DNA of 35,769 nt, taken from positions 1 through 35,769 of the forward strand of contig CAMWVR010000013.1 in assembly GCA_947177795.1 (NCBI GenBank). Reading direction: 5' to 3'. The notes below the pieces were generated by a model that saw only the letters and a program-made list of their open reading frames with translations, was not told the DNA's origin and made no database searches. The position numbers were made by a program, and so were the translations under genes. The stretch comes from an uncultured Clostridia bacterium. GTDB lineage: Bacteria > Bacillota > Clostridia > Christensenellales > UBA3700. Below are positions 8,386-16,707 of this stretch, piece by piece (within the stretch, counting starts at the first letter, position 1; every line of letters starts with the position of its first letter).

Positions 8386-9490
8386 GTGGAAGATACATAA
8401 CAAAACGTTGGTTTTCTGCGCAATATTCTTGGCGTTTTTCGGACTCGTCATGCAATACAGCGCAAGTTGTTATTCGGCAGAGCGACAGTTCGGCGACGCT
8501 TTTTATTACGTCAAAAAACAAGCTATAGCCTTGGTCTTTGCAATCGTAGTTATGTATGCGATAAAGTTTATAAAGACTGATTGGCTCAAGAAGTGGCGAT
8601 ATGCGATATTGGCTTTTTCGGCAATATTGCTTGCTTTGGTATTCATACCCAAAATCGGCGTGGAAAATTACGGAGCAAAGCGTTGGATCAATCTCGGCTT
8701 TACGACGATGCAACCGTCCGACGTGGCAAAATTTGCGCTTGTGATATTCATTGCGGGATGTCTTGACAAGAAGAGCAGTCTGACTTTTAAAAATATGATC
8801 CCCATACTTATCGCCACGGCGTTGATATGCGTGCTCATTATGTTGGAGCCCAATATGTCCGTCACGATGTGCGTAGGCGCAGTCGTGCTGATTATGCTAT
8901 TTGTCGGCGGCTGCGATTTCAAGCATTTTTTGGTCATGGCAATTCCCGTCGTAGCGGGCGTCATAGCCTTGATACTCATCGAGCCTTACAGAGTAAAAAG
9001 ACTTATGGCGTTTATAGACCCGTGGGCGTCGCCGCTAGGAGAGGGGTATCAGCTAATTCAGTCTTACTATGCGCTGGGCAGCGGCGGACTGTTTGGACTC
9101 GGGCTTTTTAATTCGCGTCAGAAATATCTCTTTTTGACTTTTTCCGAGAGCGATTTCATTCTTTCTATCGTGGGCGAGGAGCTAGGATTCGTCGGATTGG
9201 TCTTGGTGCTTTGCGTATTCATAGTCATTACTGCGCAAGGACTCAAGATAGCCAAGAACGCAGACAACCGTTTTGACGGATATCTTGCGTGCGGTATCAC
9301 GTCGGTCATAGCTATCCAAACTTTGCTCAACGTCGCAGTCATCTCCGGCAGTATTCCGCCGACGGGTATACCGCTTCCGTTTATCAGCAACGGCGGCACT
9401 TCGCTGGTTTGCTTTATGGCGGGCATAGGTGTGCTTGAGAATATTTGCTCGAAATCACAACGGGGCTATCTCAATCATAAAATATATTGA
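8369..9490 (+). CDS. ftsW: SEDS-family peptidoglycan glycosyltransferase FtsW/SpoVE
   Basis: SEDS proteins polymerise lipid II into glycan strands together with a class B PBP, here presumably the product of 2560-4458. The 373-residue protein has about ten membrane segments. The diagnostic SESDFILSIVGEELGFVG loop lies near residues 257-274, and IPLPFISNGGTS near the C-terminus. Position after murD matches spoVE of B. subtilis; FtsW, SpoVE and RodA cannot be separated by sequence alone, and the division-cluster context excludes a simple RodA call. The start at 8369 lies inside the end of murD; a GTG two codons later would fit GAGGGA spacing equally well. murG, usually next, is absent. Confidence 0.94.
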   Translation: MAVENKWKIHNKTLVFCAIFLAFFGLVMQYSASCYSAERQFGDAFYYVKKQAIALVFAIVVMYAIKFIKTDWLKKWRYAILAFSAILLALVFIPKIGVENYGAKRWINLGFTTMQPSDVAKFALVIFIAGCLDKKSSLTFKNMIPILIATALICVLIMLEPNMSVTMCVGAVVLIMLFVGGCDFKHFLVMAIPVVAGVIALILIEPYRVKRLMAFIDPWASPLGEGYQLIQSYYALGSGGLFGLGLFNSRQKYLFLTFSESDFILSIVGEELGFVGLVLVLCVFIVITAQGLKIAKNADNRFDGYLACGITSVIAIQTLLNVAVISGSIPPTGIPLPFISNGGTSLVCFMAGIGVLENICSKSQRGYLNHKIY

Positions 9491-9579
9491 GAAAATAGCG
9501 CGTTGATTATCCGACGTCCGCTTTGTATTGGGGCGGAAAGATAAGATATGCCTATGCTTATTACTTAATGGAGAGAGAT

Positions 9580-10830
9580 ATGAAAGAATACATAATAAAT
9601 GGCGGTCGGGCATTGGACGGATCTGTAGAAATTCGCGGAGCAAAAAACAGTATCTTGCCGTTGCTTGCCGGTAGCATTTTGACAGATGAAATAACTGTGC
9701 TGCACAACTGTCCCAATATCAGCGACGTGGACAGTATGATAAAGATACTCGAAGGACTCGGAAGTAAGATAATTCGCAACGCAAGAGATATCGTCATCGA
9801 CAACTCTATGGCGAATAAGAGCGAGATTCCGGCGTACTTGGCTAAAGAATTGCGGTCGTCGATATTTTTGTTGGGCTCGCTTTTGTCTCGTAACAAAAAA
9901 GCAAAAGTCGCATATCCCGGCGGATGCGACATAGGACTTCGACCGATAGATATACATATTGCGGGTTTAAGGGAATTGGGAATTGATATCCAAGAGCAAG
10001 GCGGATACATACTTTGCAATTGTCAGAATGCAAAGTGCGCCGACGTAGTGTTGGACTTGCCGAGCGTCGGGGCTACCGAAAACCTTATGATGTCAAGCGT
10101 GTTCATAAAGGGCAGGACGGTGATTCGCAATTGCGCCAAAGAACCCGAGATCGTCGATTTGCAAAGATTTCTCAACGCAATGGGCGCAAAGATAAAGGGC
10201 GCAGGCACCAGCGTAATCGTAGTCGAGGGAGTGGAGAAACTTCACGGCGTGGAATATACTCCGATACCCGACAGAATCGTGGCGGGCACTTATCTCATTG
10301 CGGCGGCAATGTGCGGCGGTACGGTGGAGTTGAACAACGTAAATCCCGAACATATATCGTCACTTATATCTAAATTGTCAAAAACTACTTGCAAAGTGCA
10401 TATAAAGAATGATAGAATATTAATCAAGAGCAAGGGCAGACAAAAAAGTCTTGATTGCATCGAGACGATGTATTACCCGGGATTTCCCACAGACTTGCAG
10501 TCGCAGATCATGGCGATGCAGACGGTGTCGAGGGGGACGAGCGTAATCGTCGAGAATATATTCGAGACGAGATTTAAGACGGCTGCGGAACTCAAGAAGT
10601 TGGGCGCGGATATCACGATCAAAGGCAGAGTTGCCGTCGTCAAGGGAGTCAAAGAACTCATAGGCGGAGAGGTACACGCAAGCGATTTGAGAGGAGGCGC
10701 GTCGCTGGTGCTTGCGGGACTCGTCGCAGGCGGGCAGACTGTCGTCAAAGATATTTATCACATCGACAGAGGATATGAGGATATGTCCGTCGACTTGCTT
10801 AAATTGGGCGCGAATATTAAAAGGACTTGA
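9580..10830 (+). CDS. murA: UDP-N-acetylglucosamine 1-carboxyvinyltransferase MurA
   Basis: MurA catalyses the first committed step of peptidoglycan synthesis, transferring enolpyruvate from PEP to UDP-GlcNAc. The chosen start gives 416 residues and follows GGAGAGAG; the longer reading from 9523 has no support. K22-N23 in the RGAKNS motif and the loop GGCDIGLRPIDIH with Cys116 match the catalytic lysine and cysteine. The cysteine predicts a fosfomycin-sensitive enzyme. It sits where murG and murB are found in B. subtilis, between ftsW and ftsQ. There is an 89-base gap before it without a convincing promoter, and only one base separates it from ftsQ. Confidence 0.96.
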   Translation: MKEYIINGGRALDGSVEIRGAKNSILPLLAGSILTDEITVLHNCPNISDVDSMIKILEGLGSKIIRNARDIVIDNSMANKSEIPAYLAKELRSSIFLLGSLLSRNKKAKVAYPGGCDIGLRPIDIHIAGLRELGIDIQEQGGYILCNCQNAKCADVVLDLPSVGATENLMMSSVFIKGRTVIRNCAKEPEIVDLQRFLNAMGAKIKGAGTSVIVVEGVEKLHGVEYTPIPDRIVAGTYLIAAAMCGGTVELNNVNPEHISSLISKLSKTTCKVHIKNDRILIKSKGRQKSLDCIETMYYPGFPTDLQSQIMAMQTVSRGTSVIVENIFETRFKTAAELKKLGADITIKGRVAVVKGVKELIGGEVHASDLRGGASLVLAGLVAGGQTVVKDIYHIDRGYEDMSVDLLKLGANIKRT

Positions 10831-10831
10831 C

Positions 10832-11566
10832 ATGAGAAAAAGACTTTGGATAATACTTGGAATAATCGTGGGTATAGCCGTGATTTCGGTCATGGCGTAT
10901 TGCGTATTTTCCATAGGCAAGGTCGACGTCAATTCCACGGTCGATATTGCCGTATTGTCACAAGAAGAAAAAGACGAGATAATTGCTTTGAGCGGAATAC
11001 AAAAGGGCAAGAACATTTTTGCCATAGACGAGGATATTGCTATAAAAAATATCGAGTTGAGTATTCCTACGCTCAAAGTAATTTCTATTGAACGAACTTT
11101 CCCCAACGGCGTGTTTATCTACGTCACGAGACGTACGCCCGTGTTTTATTTGGCATTGAGCGGCGGTCAATACGCTATTTTGGACAGGGAACTCAAAGTT
11201 ATATCCATTCAAGACGGCTACGACGCCTCGCTTACTCAACTCGTCGGCGTGACGGCGGACAGCGTCAAGTTGGGAGAGACTTTGCCCGACAGTCAGTTGC
11301 TTGCCACGCTTATCAAGGGCGCAGAGCGCTGTTCGTTTATCAACGCCAGATTCAGCGCTTTTTACAGAAAGATCGTAGTCGAAAGTTCATATATTTATCT
11401 TACCAGCAATACAGGCGTGATATTCCAGCTTCCCATATCTTCCAATATAGACGAGAGCGTCATGGGAAGTTACGGTTACTATTTCGAGGGAGCAAGCGAA
11501 AAGGGCAAGAGTATGGGCTATATATATCTTGACAAACACGGCTGGTATTGGAAAGAGACTCTTTGA
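10832..11566 (+). CDS. ftsQ: Cell division protein FtsQ/DivIB
   Basis: FtsQ/DivIB is a bitopic divisome protein that scaffolds the FtsL/FtsB-type proteins at the septum. The chosen start follows AAAAGGA and gives 244 residues. A short basic N-terminus (MRKR) leads into one membrane span at about 5-25. An extracytoplasmic POTRA domain occupies about 30-103; its final strand, IERTFPNGVFIYVTRRTPV, is the typical POTRA ending before the FtsQ domain. The rest, about 105-244, is the beta domain. Compared with DivIB of B. subtilis the cytoplasmic tail is very short. The start codon is one base after the murA stop. Confidence 0.9.
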   Translation: MRKRLWIILGIIVGIAVISVMAYCVFSIGKVDVNSTVDIAVLSQEEKDEIIALSGIQKGKNIFAIDEDIAIKNIELSIPTLKVISIERTFPNGVFIYVTRRTPVFYLALSGGQYAILDRELKVISIQDGYDASLTQLVGVTADSVKLGETLPDSQLLATLIKGAERCSFINARFSAFYRKIVVESSYIYLTSNTGVIFQLPISSNIDESVMGSYGYYFEGASEKGKSMGYIYLDKHGWYWKETL

Positions 11567-11606
11567 GATAACAATTTTGAGATTTTTTATCAAAGCAATA
11601 TTTTTG
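11561..11606 (+). terminator. Possible terminator overlapping the ftsQ stop
   Basis: CTTTGA at 11561-11566 (including the stop codon) can pair with TCAAAG at 11590-11595, extended by TAA/TTA after a two-base bulge. A run of Ts follows at 11602. The stem is weak and AT-rich. It would separate the murA-ftsQ transcript from the ftsA promoter. Confidence 0.35.
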
Positions 11607-11698
11607 ACAAAATTATCCTAATTCAGACAATAAGATATGTATTACGTCAAAAAAATTTAACTTTTACTGCCATTTATTAAAAACTTTATTCTTCTGCG

Positions 11699-11727
11699 TT
11701 GACATTATAATATTATAATATTATAAT
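11699..11727 (+). promoter_or_regulatory. Perfect sigma-A promoter of ftsA, predicting a leaderless mRNA
   Basis: TTGACA (11699-11704) and TATAAT (11722-11727) are exactly 17 bases apart. Six bases separate the -10 from the ftsA ATG, so transcription should start on the A of ATG. The spacer contains two more TATAAT copies (11706, 11714) in an eight-base repeat of ATTATAAT, three copies in all; only the last is properly spaced. No ribosome binding site is present. Confidence 0.85.
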
Positions 11728-11733
11728 AAATGT

Positions 11734-12924
11734 ATGAAAGACGTTGCTGTTTTGGATTTCGGTTCGGGAAAACTCTCTTTTATCGTCGGTGTCAGATCTG
11801 TCGACAATTGTTTTGTCGTCAAGAACTATGCGTCGATAGAGTACTCGGGCTATTACGGCGGGGATTGGGTGTCGGTAGACACCTTGTCGGACGACGTAAG
11901 CGAAGTCATAAGCCAAAGTTGTTTTGACTTCAGGCAGAAGACTTTGTTTGTGGCCGTACCGTCGGAATTCACTCAAGTCAGATTGAGCGGTATGGTAAGC
12001 GATCTCGGCAAAAAAAGATGCATAAATTCTTCGATTTTGACGCAGATACACGACAAAGCGGAGGGTATCACGCCGAGCGGATATACGGCGCTTTGTTCTT
12101 CGGCGTTGGAGTACGTACTTGACGGAGAGTTGAGCACGGTAAAACCAATCGGACAGTATGCGCAAAATATATACGCCCACATGTCGTACGTCTTCGGCAA
12201 AGACGAATTTATAAAGACGGTGTATTCAATCGTGACCAATCTGGGTTTTAAAGACGTCAAATTCGTAGATGGAATTTGGGCAGAGGGCGGACAGCTGATT
12301 GACGAGAGAGCAAGAGTAAACGGCGCGGTATTGATAGACGTGGGTTATGCGTCGACGACGTTTGCGCTTATCAAGGGCGACGGGATTAAGTACAAGAAAG
12401 ACAAGTCTTTCGGCAGCGGATTTCTCATCGACGGCTTGGCTTCGGCAATGGGTGTAGAATACGAAGTCGCTCAAAGTATGTTTTCGCAGATCACGCTCAA
12501 TATAGAGAGCGACGATAAGAGCGTGTATAGATACGAGATAGGATCTCGCAGATACGAGTGCAAGGCAAAGGACGTCAACAACTTTTTACACAACAAGATA
12601 TTGACACAACTCGTGGATTTTGCCAACGACTGTATTGCGGAAATCAAAGAGCAAGACGAGACTTTGTCGTTGGGCAGTTCTTTGACGGCAAGCAAAGTAG
12701 GCTCAATCAATCTTATGACGGAGTTTTATCTCACGGGCGGCGGATTGAGTAGTATAAGAGGCGCTTCGCAGTTTTTTGCAAGAGCGCTAGGGCGTGAAGT
12801 GGGTATTCTCACGGGTAATATGCCGGGGTGGGACAAGCCTTATCAGGCGTCTGCTTTTGCGACTATGGAAGTCGCAGAAAAAATGAATAGAAAAAACAGT
12901 TTGCTAGAAAAATTATTCGGCTAA
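11734..12924 (+). CDS. ftsA: Divergent cell division protein FtsA
   Basis: FtsA is the actin-like ATPase that anchors FtsZ to the membrane. It has 396 residues, shorter than the roughly 440 of B. subtilis. The actin-fold signatures are phosphate-1 VLDFGSGKLS (6-15), phosphate-2 VLIDVGYASTTF (199-210) and an adenosine motif YLTGGGLS (332-339). An FtsA-specific 1C region lies at about 84-165, ending in LDGE..KPIGQ and a F-x-K-D-V-x-F-V stretch. The last residues, NRKNSLLEKLFG, look like the short amphipathic membrane-targeting helix. The phosphate-1 motif so near the N-terminus fixes this start even though no ribosome binding site exists. Sequence is divergent; the call rests on fold motifs plus the position directly before ftsZ. 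Confidence 0.88.
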   Translation: MKDVAVLDFGSGKLSFIVGVRSVDNCFVVKNYASIEYSGYYGGDWVSVDTLSDDVSEVISQSCFDFRQKTLFVAVPSEFTQVRLSGMVSDLGKKRCINSSILTQIHDKAEGITPSGYTALCSSALEYVLDGELSTVKPIGQYAQNIYAHMSYVFGKDEFIKTVYSIVTNLGFKDVKFVDGIWAEGGQLIDERARVNGAVLIDVGYASTTFALIKGDGIKYKKDKSFGSGFLIDGLASAMGVEYEVAQSMFSQITLNIESDDKSVYRYEIGSRRYECKAKDVNNFLHNKILTQLVDFANDCIAEIKEQDETLSLGSSLTASKVGSINLMTEFYLTGGGLSSIRGASQFFARALGREVGILTGNMPGWDKPYQASAFATMEVAEKMNRKNSLLEKLFG

Positions 12925-12940
12925 ATGGAGGAATACGTTT

Positions 12941-14209
12941 ATGACGGCAATGACAACAAAAATTAAGGTAGTAGGTGTAGGCGGTTGCGGTACTAACGTG
13001 GTAGTTAGTATGATAAAGTCGGGGCTTAGAGGCGTCGAGTTTTATATGGTCAACACGGATAAAAAGCATTTGGAAAATTGCGTCGCAAAGGGCTTGACTC
13101 CCGATGAAGTGTCTGAACTCGGGTCGGCTTTGCACACGATCAATATCGGAGAAAAAGCTACAAAAGGGCAGGGCGCAGGCGCAGACCCGACTATGGGAGA
13201 GCAAGCGGCTGAAGAGTCGAGAAAACAACTTACCGACATGCTTGCGGGCACCGATTTGCTTTTCATCGTCGCAGGTATGGGCGGCGGCACGGGTACGGGC
13301 GCGTCTCCCGTGATTGCAAAGCTTGCAAAAGAGATCAATCCCGAAGTTTTGATAATATCGGCAGTGACCAAGCCGTTGAGAATAGAATTCGGCAAAAAGA
13401 TGGCGATTGCAGAAAAGGGCATCGAAAAATTGCAGAAATACGTCGATTCTCTTATAATTATCCCCAACCAGAGTATGGTCGAGGGCGATATGAGCATTAC
13501 GCTTCCTTGCGCTTATGAAAAGGTCAACAAGATTATCTCCAATGCAGTGAGAAGCATAAGCGATATTATCAATTTCCCAAGCCAAATCAACGTCGATTTC
13601 GCAGATATCAAGAGAGTGATGAAAGGCAAGGGATATTCGCATATCGGATTGGGTATGGGCGAAGGTCCTGCTACGTCGGATAGAATGATAAAGGCTGTCA
13701 AGGCTGCCGCAAGCACGGATATTCTAAATACGAATATAGCAGGGGCGACTGGCTTGATTATCAATATCCAAGCGTCGAGCGACATCACTTATAACGAACT
13801 CGAAGAGGCTAATATATTTATTGCAGAACTCGTCGCAAAAGACGTAGATTGCATTTTCGGCTATCAGACGGACGACAGTCTCGATCAAAAGATTATCGTC
13901 ACTATTATTGCGGCAGGTTGCAAGGCGGAAAATATACCTATGAACAAGCGAAACGTATACAATCCGACGCCGCAGCCTCAGATGGGCATGCCTAATCGCA
14001 ACGCAGGTTTTTCACAACAACCTCGTCCCGTTCAGCCTCAACCTCAACAGGGACCTATTTCTCAAGTTGCGCCTCCGAGACCTGCTCCTCAACCTCAACA
14101 GCCTCCCGTTCAGCCGATGAGAATCGACTCTACGCAAGGCGGCGGAATCAACAATGAGACTCCAAGCTTTATGAAGAGATTTCTCGGCAGAAAAAGAGAT
14201 AACAGATAA
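12941..14209 (+). CDS. ftsZ: Cell division protein FtsZ
   Basis: FtsZ is the tubulin-like GTPase that forms the cytokinetic ring. It has 422 residues. The nucleotide-binding G-box GVGGCGTN is at 12-19, the tubulin signature GGGTGTG at 114-120, and the T7 synergy loop is in NVDFADIKRVM. A Pro/Gln-rich linker runs from about 340 to 400. The conserved C-terminal peptide that binds FtsA is ETPSFMKRFLG, followed by a basic tail. Between VNTD (37-40) and INIGEKATKGQG the protein has roughly 13 residues more than common FtsZs, in a surface segment near the nucleotide site. GGAGG at 12927 supports the start. It follows ftsA by 16 bases and precedes a strong terminator. Confidence 0.97.
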   Translation: MTAMTTKIKVVGVGGCGTNVVVSMIKSGLRGVEFYMVNTDKKHLENCVAKGLTPDEVSELGSALHTINIGEKATKGQGAGADPTMGEQAAEESRKQLTDMLAGTDLLFIVAGMGGGTGTGASPVIAKLAKEINPEVLIISAVTKPLRIEFGKKMAIAEKGIEKLQKYVDSLIIIPNQSMVEGDMSITLPCAYEKVNKIISNAVRSISDIINFPSQINVDFADIKRVMKGKGYSHIGLGMGEGPATSDRMIKAVKAAASTDILNTNIAGATGLIINIQASSDITYNELEEANIFIAELVAKDVDCIFGYQTDDSLDQKIIVTIIAAGCKAENIPMNKRNVYNPTPQPQMGMPNRNAGFSQQPRPVQPQPQQGPISQVAPPRPAPQPQQPPVQPMRIDSTQGGGINNETPSFMKRFLGRKRDNR

Positions 14210-14218
14210 GTTATCTGT
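14202..14218. repeat. Perfect 8-bp inverted repeat across the ftsZ stop codon
   Basis: ACAGATAA and TTATCTGT flank a single base, making a 17-base palindrome that includes the ftsZ TAA. The one-base centre makes an RNA hairpin less likely than a DNA operator, although a larger loop could form by melting inner pairs. It lies about 80 bases before the spoIIGA start. Confidence 0.6.
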
Positions 14219-14252
14219 CAAAAATATTTGATCTTAAAAGTTCCTTTCGACA
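14216..14252. promoter_or_regulatory. Candidate Spo0A boxes upstream of spoIIGA
   Basis: TTCGACA at 14246-14252 is the reverse complement of TGTCGAA, the core Spo0A box. TGTCAAA at 14216-14222 is a one-base variant on the + strand. The first is centred about 47 bases before the predicted spoIIGA start point and lies in the loop of the ftsZ terminator. In B. subtilis the spoIIG promoter is activated by phosphorylated Spo0A bound just upstream of -35, so position and function agree. A seven-base match can occur by chance. Confidence 0.4.
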
Positions 14253-14270
14253 AGAACGGAACTTTTTTTT
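14236..14270 (+). terminator. Intrinsic terminator after ftsZ
   Basis: AAAAGTTCC (14236-14244) pairs perfectly with GGAACTTTT (14258-14266), and eight Ts run to 14270. It separates the division genes from the spoIIG operon and physically overlaps the upstream control region of spoIIGA. Confidence 0.88.
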
Positions 14271-14283
14271 ATTTCCAATGATT

Positions 14284-14289
14284 TATAAT
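14284..14289 (+). promoter_or_regulatory. -10 box of spoIIGA, leaderless geometry
   Basis: TATAAT lies exactly six bases before the spoIIGA ATG at 14296. No good -35 is found 16-18 bases upstream, where the terminator T-run sits. That would suit a promoter dependent on an activator such as Spo0A. Confidence 0.6.
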
Positions 14290-14295
14290 GCGTGT

Positions 14296-15069
14296 ATGCA
14301 AGTATATATAGAATACGTGATTGCCAACAATATGCTTATCAATGCGTTGATTTTGGTCTTGACGCTAAGATTTTTACGCTATAAGATAAGCAAAACCGCC
14401 GTATTCATAGCGTCGTCTATAGGGACGGTGTTTGCGGTGTTCTTGCCGATATACGGGATATTGAATATATTTATATTCAAGTTGATACTTTCGCTGGTCA
14501 TGCTTGCGATAGTAATGGGTAAGTGCGGTCTGAAAAAATATATTTCCGCATGCGCGATATTCTATGCGTTGACGTTTACGCTTGGCGGGGCGACGGTCGG
14601 ACTTGCAAGTCTTTTTTCATACGAACTTGCAGACTTATCGTCTTCGCTGATACCTTTTTACGTCGCCGTCGCAGGATTTGCGCTTGTGTTGGGACAAAAA
14701 CTTATATACAAACGTTTGATTTTGGCGAGACGAAAGGCAAGGTATGAAGATACCGTCATACTTTCGGCAAACGGAAAGGAAATTTCTTGCAAAGCTTATT
14801 ACGACAGTGGCAACCGTCTTTATTACAAAAACAAACCTACTATCATAGTTGACGAAAGCGTAGCTTTGCAATTATATGGACAAAATGGGTTAAATTCGCT
14901 AGACAGTTACACTCAAATTGACACGGTAATTGGCAAAAAAAATATCAAGGTATTTCCTCTTGATTATCTAAAAGAAGAGGGCAAAAAAGACAAAGTCTAC
15001 GGAGTTATGGCAGGGATATCGGAAAAAATACAAGGGCAGTACAAGGTCGTATTGCATTGCGATTTATAA
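14296..15069 (+). CDS. spoIIGA: Sporulation sigma-E processing peptidase SpoIIGA
   Basis: SpoIIGA is the membrane aspartic protease that removes the pro-sequence of SigE in the mother cell after a signal from the forespore. The chosen start gives 257 residues. Its N-terminus [20 protein letters not shown] resembles the family start MxIYxDVxxxxNxxxD. An ATG six codons upstream (14278) lies inside the expected promoter. Five membrane segments fill about 5-140. A cytosolic protease domain follows, with the catalytic motif YYDSGN around D170. It is shorter than the B. subtilis protein (309). No ribosome binding site is present. The stop is 16 bases before sigE, the classic spoIIG pair. Confidence 0.92.
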   Translation: MQVYIEYVIANNMLINALILVLTLRFLRYKISKTAVFIASSIGTVFAVFLPIYGILNIFIFKLILSLVMLAIVMGKCGLKKYISACAIFYALTFTLGGATVGLASLFSYELADLSSSLIPFYVAVAGFALVLGQKLIYKRLILARRKARYEDTVILSANGKEISCKAYYDSGNRLYYKNKPTIIVDESVALQLYGQNGLNSLDSYTQIDTVIGKKNIKVFPLDYLKEEGKKDKVYGVMAGISEKIQGQYKVVLHCDL

Positions 15070-15085
15070 GACAACGGAGGTGTAT

Positions 15086-15787
15086 ATGTGGCAAAAACTC
15101 AAAGAATGGATAAGCAAGTTTTTTACGCTTAACGACGAGCAAGTCGACTTTATAGGCGGCGGAGAAGCGCTACCCGCGCCGCTCGATCCCGAAGAAGAAA
15201 AGTCGCTGATATCAAGATATATGCAGGGCGACAATACCGCCAAAAGTTTGCTTATCGAGCATAATCTGCGACTCGTGGTATATATTGCAAAGAAGTTTGA
15301 AAATACCAACGTCGATATAGAAGATTTGATTTCGGTAGGCACGATAGGGCTTATCAAAGCCGTCAATTCTTTTGATGACGCAAAGCAAATCAAATTGGCG
15401 ACTTATGCGAGCAGGTGTATCGAAAACGAGATACTCATGCACTTGCGCAAGGTAATCAAGACGAGAAAAGAGCTGTCTCTTGACGAGCCGCTCAACGTGG
15501 ATTGGGAAGGCAACGTCTTGCTATTATCCGACGTGTTGGGCACGGAAAGCGACGTCATATATAAGGATATAGAAAACGACGTCGAGCGAGAAATTCTAAT
15601 AGCTTCGTTCAACAAATTACCGCCGAGAGAAAGACAGATAATCAAGTTGAGATTCGGCATATTGGGATCGCCTAAAAAGACTCAAAAGGAAATTGCGGAT
15701 ATGTTCGGCATATCGCAGTCATACATATCCCGACTTGAAAAGAAAGTCATGAGCAAGCTCAAAAAAGAGATGTCCAAGTTGGTTTGA
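15086..15787 (+). CDS. sigE: RNA polymerase sporulation sigma factor SigE (pro-form)
   Basis: SigE directs early mother-cell transcription during sporulation. It has 233 residues with an N-terminal amphipathic pro-sequence of about 20 residues ([18 protein letters not shown]) before [12 protein letters not shown], which matches the segment just after the B. subtilis cleavage site. Region 2 ([27 protein letters not shown]) and region 4 ([14 protein letters not shown], helix-turn-helix with [13 protein letters not shown]) are intact. The ATG at 15086 is used because CGGAGGTG at 15075-15082 is well placed; a GTG at 15080 would overlap that site. It forms one operon with its protease gene spoIIGA. 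Confidence 0.96.
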   Translation: MWQKLKEWISKFFTLNDEQVDFIGGGEALPAPLDPEEEKSLISRYMQGDNTAKSLLIEHNLRLVVYIAKKFENTNVDIEDLISVGTIGLIKAVNSFDDAKQIKLATYASRCIENEILMHLRKVIKTRKELSLDEPLNVDWEGNVLLLSDVLGTESDVIYKDIENDVEREILIASFNKLPPRERQIIKLRFGILGSPKKTQKEIADMFGISQSYISRLEKKVMSKLKKEMSKLV

Positions 15788-15822
15788 TTGGAAATTTAAA
15801 GATAATTTGCAAAAATTGTAAT

Positions 15823-15851
15823 GAATAATCGCTTGAATTTTGCAAATAATA
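15823..15851 (+). promoter_or_regulatory. Candidate SigG/SigF-type promoter of sigG
   Basis: GAATA (15823-15827) matches the forespore -35 consensus GHATR. AATAATA (15845-15851) matches the -10 pattern CATnnTA except at its first base. The spacing is 17 against a reported optimum near 18. Forespore control of sigG is known in B. subtilis. The 139-base gap is AT-rich, so a chance match is quite possible. Confidence 0.3.
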
Positions 15852-15926
15852 CAATTACGGTAATAGTCTTCTGAGATATTGCAGTCTCCTTACATAGCAT
15901 ATTTGCTTTACACAAAGGAGGCTATT

Positions 15927-16691
15927 ATGAGAAAAGTTGTGATCAACGGAATCGATACCAAGTCTTTGCCAAAACTGTCGCAAGCCGAGTGCGCCGAACT
16001 TTTGAAGAAGACTAAAGAGGGCGATAAGGAAGCAAAAGACAAGCTTGTCATTGCCAATCTTAGATTGGTGCTATCAATGGTGCAGAGGTTTTCTGCAAGA
16101 GCCAACAGCGACGATTTGTTTCAAGTAGGCGTCGTGGGACTTATGAAAGCCATTGACGGCTTTGATCCAAAGTTCAACGTGAGATTTTCCACTTACGCAG
16201 TGCCGATGATAACGGGCGAAATAAGACGCTTTATCAAGGACGGCACGGGAATCAAAGTGAGCAGAAGTATGCGCGATATTGCGTATAAAGCTTTGAAGGC
16301 AAAGGAAGAGTTTGAGTTAAAAAACTGTACTTCGCCCACGATGCTTGAGATTGCCGAAGAGATTGACGTACCGCTCAGAGACGTGGTGTGCGCTCTCGAC
16401 GCAGTGAGCGACACTATATCGTTGCAAGAGCGAGTCTACAGCGACGGCGAGGACGGACTTTTGCTTATGGAGCAAATCGGCGACAGCAAGCAAAACGAAG
16501 AGAATTGGTCGACGAATCTTGCGATAAGAGAGGCTATCGAAAGTTTGCCCGAGAGAGAAAGGCAGGTGCTTAATTTGAGATATTACGTAGGTAAGACTCA
16601 AATGGAAATTTCTAAGAGCATAGGTATTTCTCAAGCGCAGGTAAGCCGCTTGGAGAAGAATGCTTTGGGCATAATCAAAGAGTGTCTATAA
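15927..16691 (+). CDS. sigG: RNA polymerase sporulation sigma factor SigG
   Basis: SigG drives late forespore gene expression. It has 254 residues (260 in B. subtilis). The start at 15927 follows AAAGGAGG and yields the characteristic N-terminus MRKVVINGIDTKSLPKLS; a longer in-frame reading from 15879 has no ribosome binding site. Region 2 contains ANLRLVLSMVQRF and DLFQVGVVGLMKAIDGFD. Region 3 contains DGTGIKVSRSMRDIAYKAL, and region 4 ends with ISQAQVSRLEKNAL. There is no pro-sequence, as expected. The gene sits directly after sigE, the standard order in Bacilli and Clostridia. Confidence 0.96.
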   Translation: MRKVVINGIDTKSLPKLSQAECAELLKKTKEGDKEAKDKLVIANLRLVLSMVQRFSARANSDDLFQVGVVGLMKAIDGFDPKFNVRFSTYAVPMITGEIRRFIKDGTGIKVSRSMRDIAYKALKAKEEFELKNCTSPTMLEIAEEIDVPLRDVVCALDAVSDTISLQERVYSDGEDGLLLMEQIGDSKQNEENWSTNLAIREAIESLPERERQVLNLRYYVGKTQMEISKSIGISQAQVSRLEKNALGIIKECL

Positions 16692-16707
16692 ATTATGGAT
16701 AATTTAG

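Noticed and set aside
13981..14130. CCTCAACCTCAACAG-type repeats as a DNA repeat element
   Set aside because: They encode the Pro/Gln-rich FtsZ linker. Codon repetition of a low-complexity protein segment explains them.
15897..15901. GCATA as a forespore -35 for sigG
   Set aside because: The matching -10 would fall on the ribosome binding site, so no usable leader would remain.
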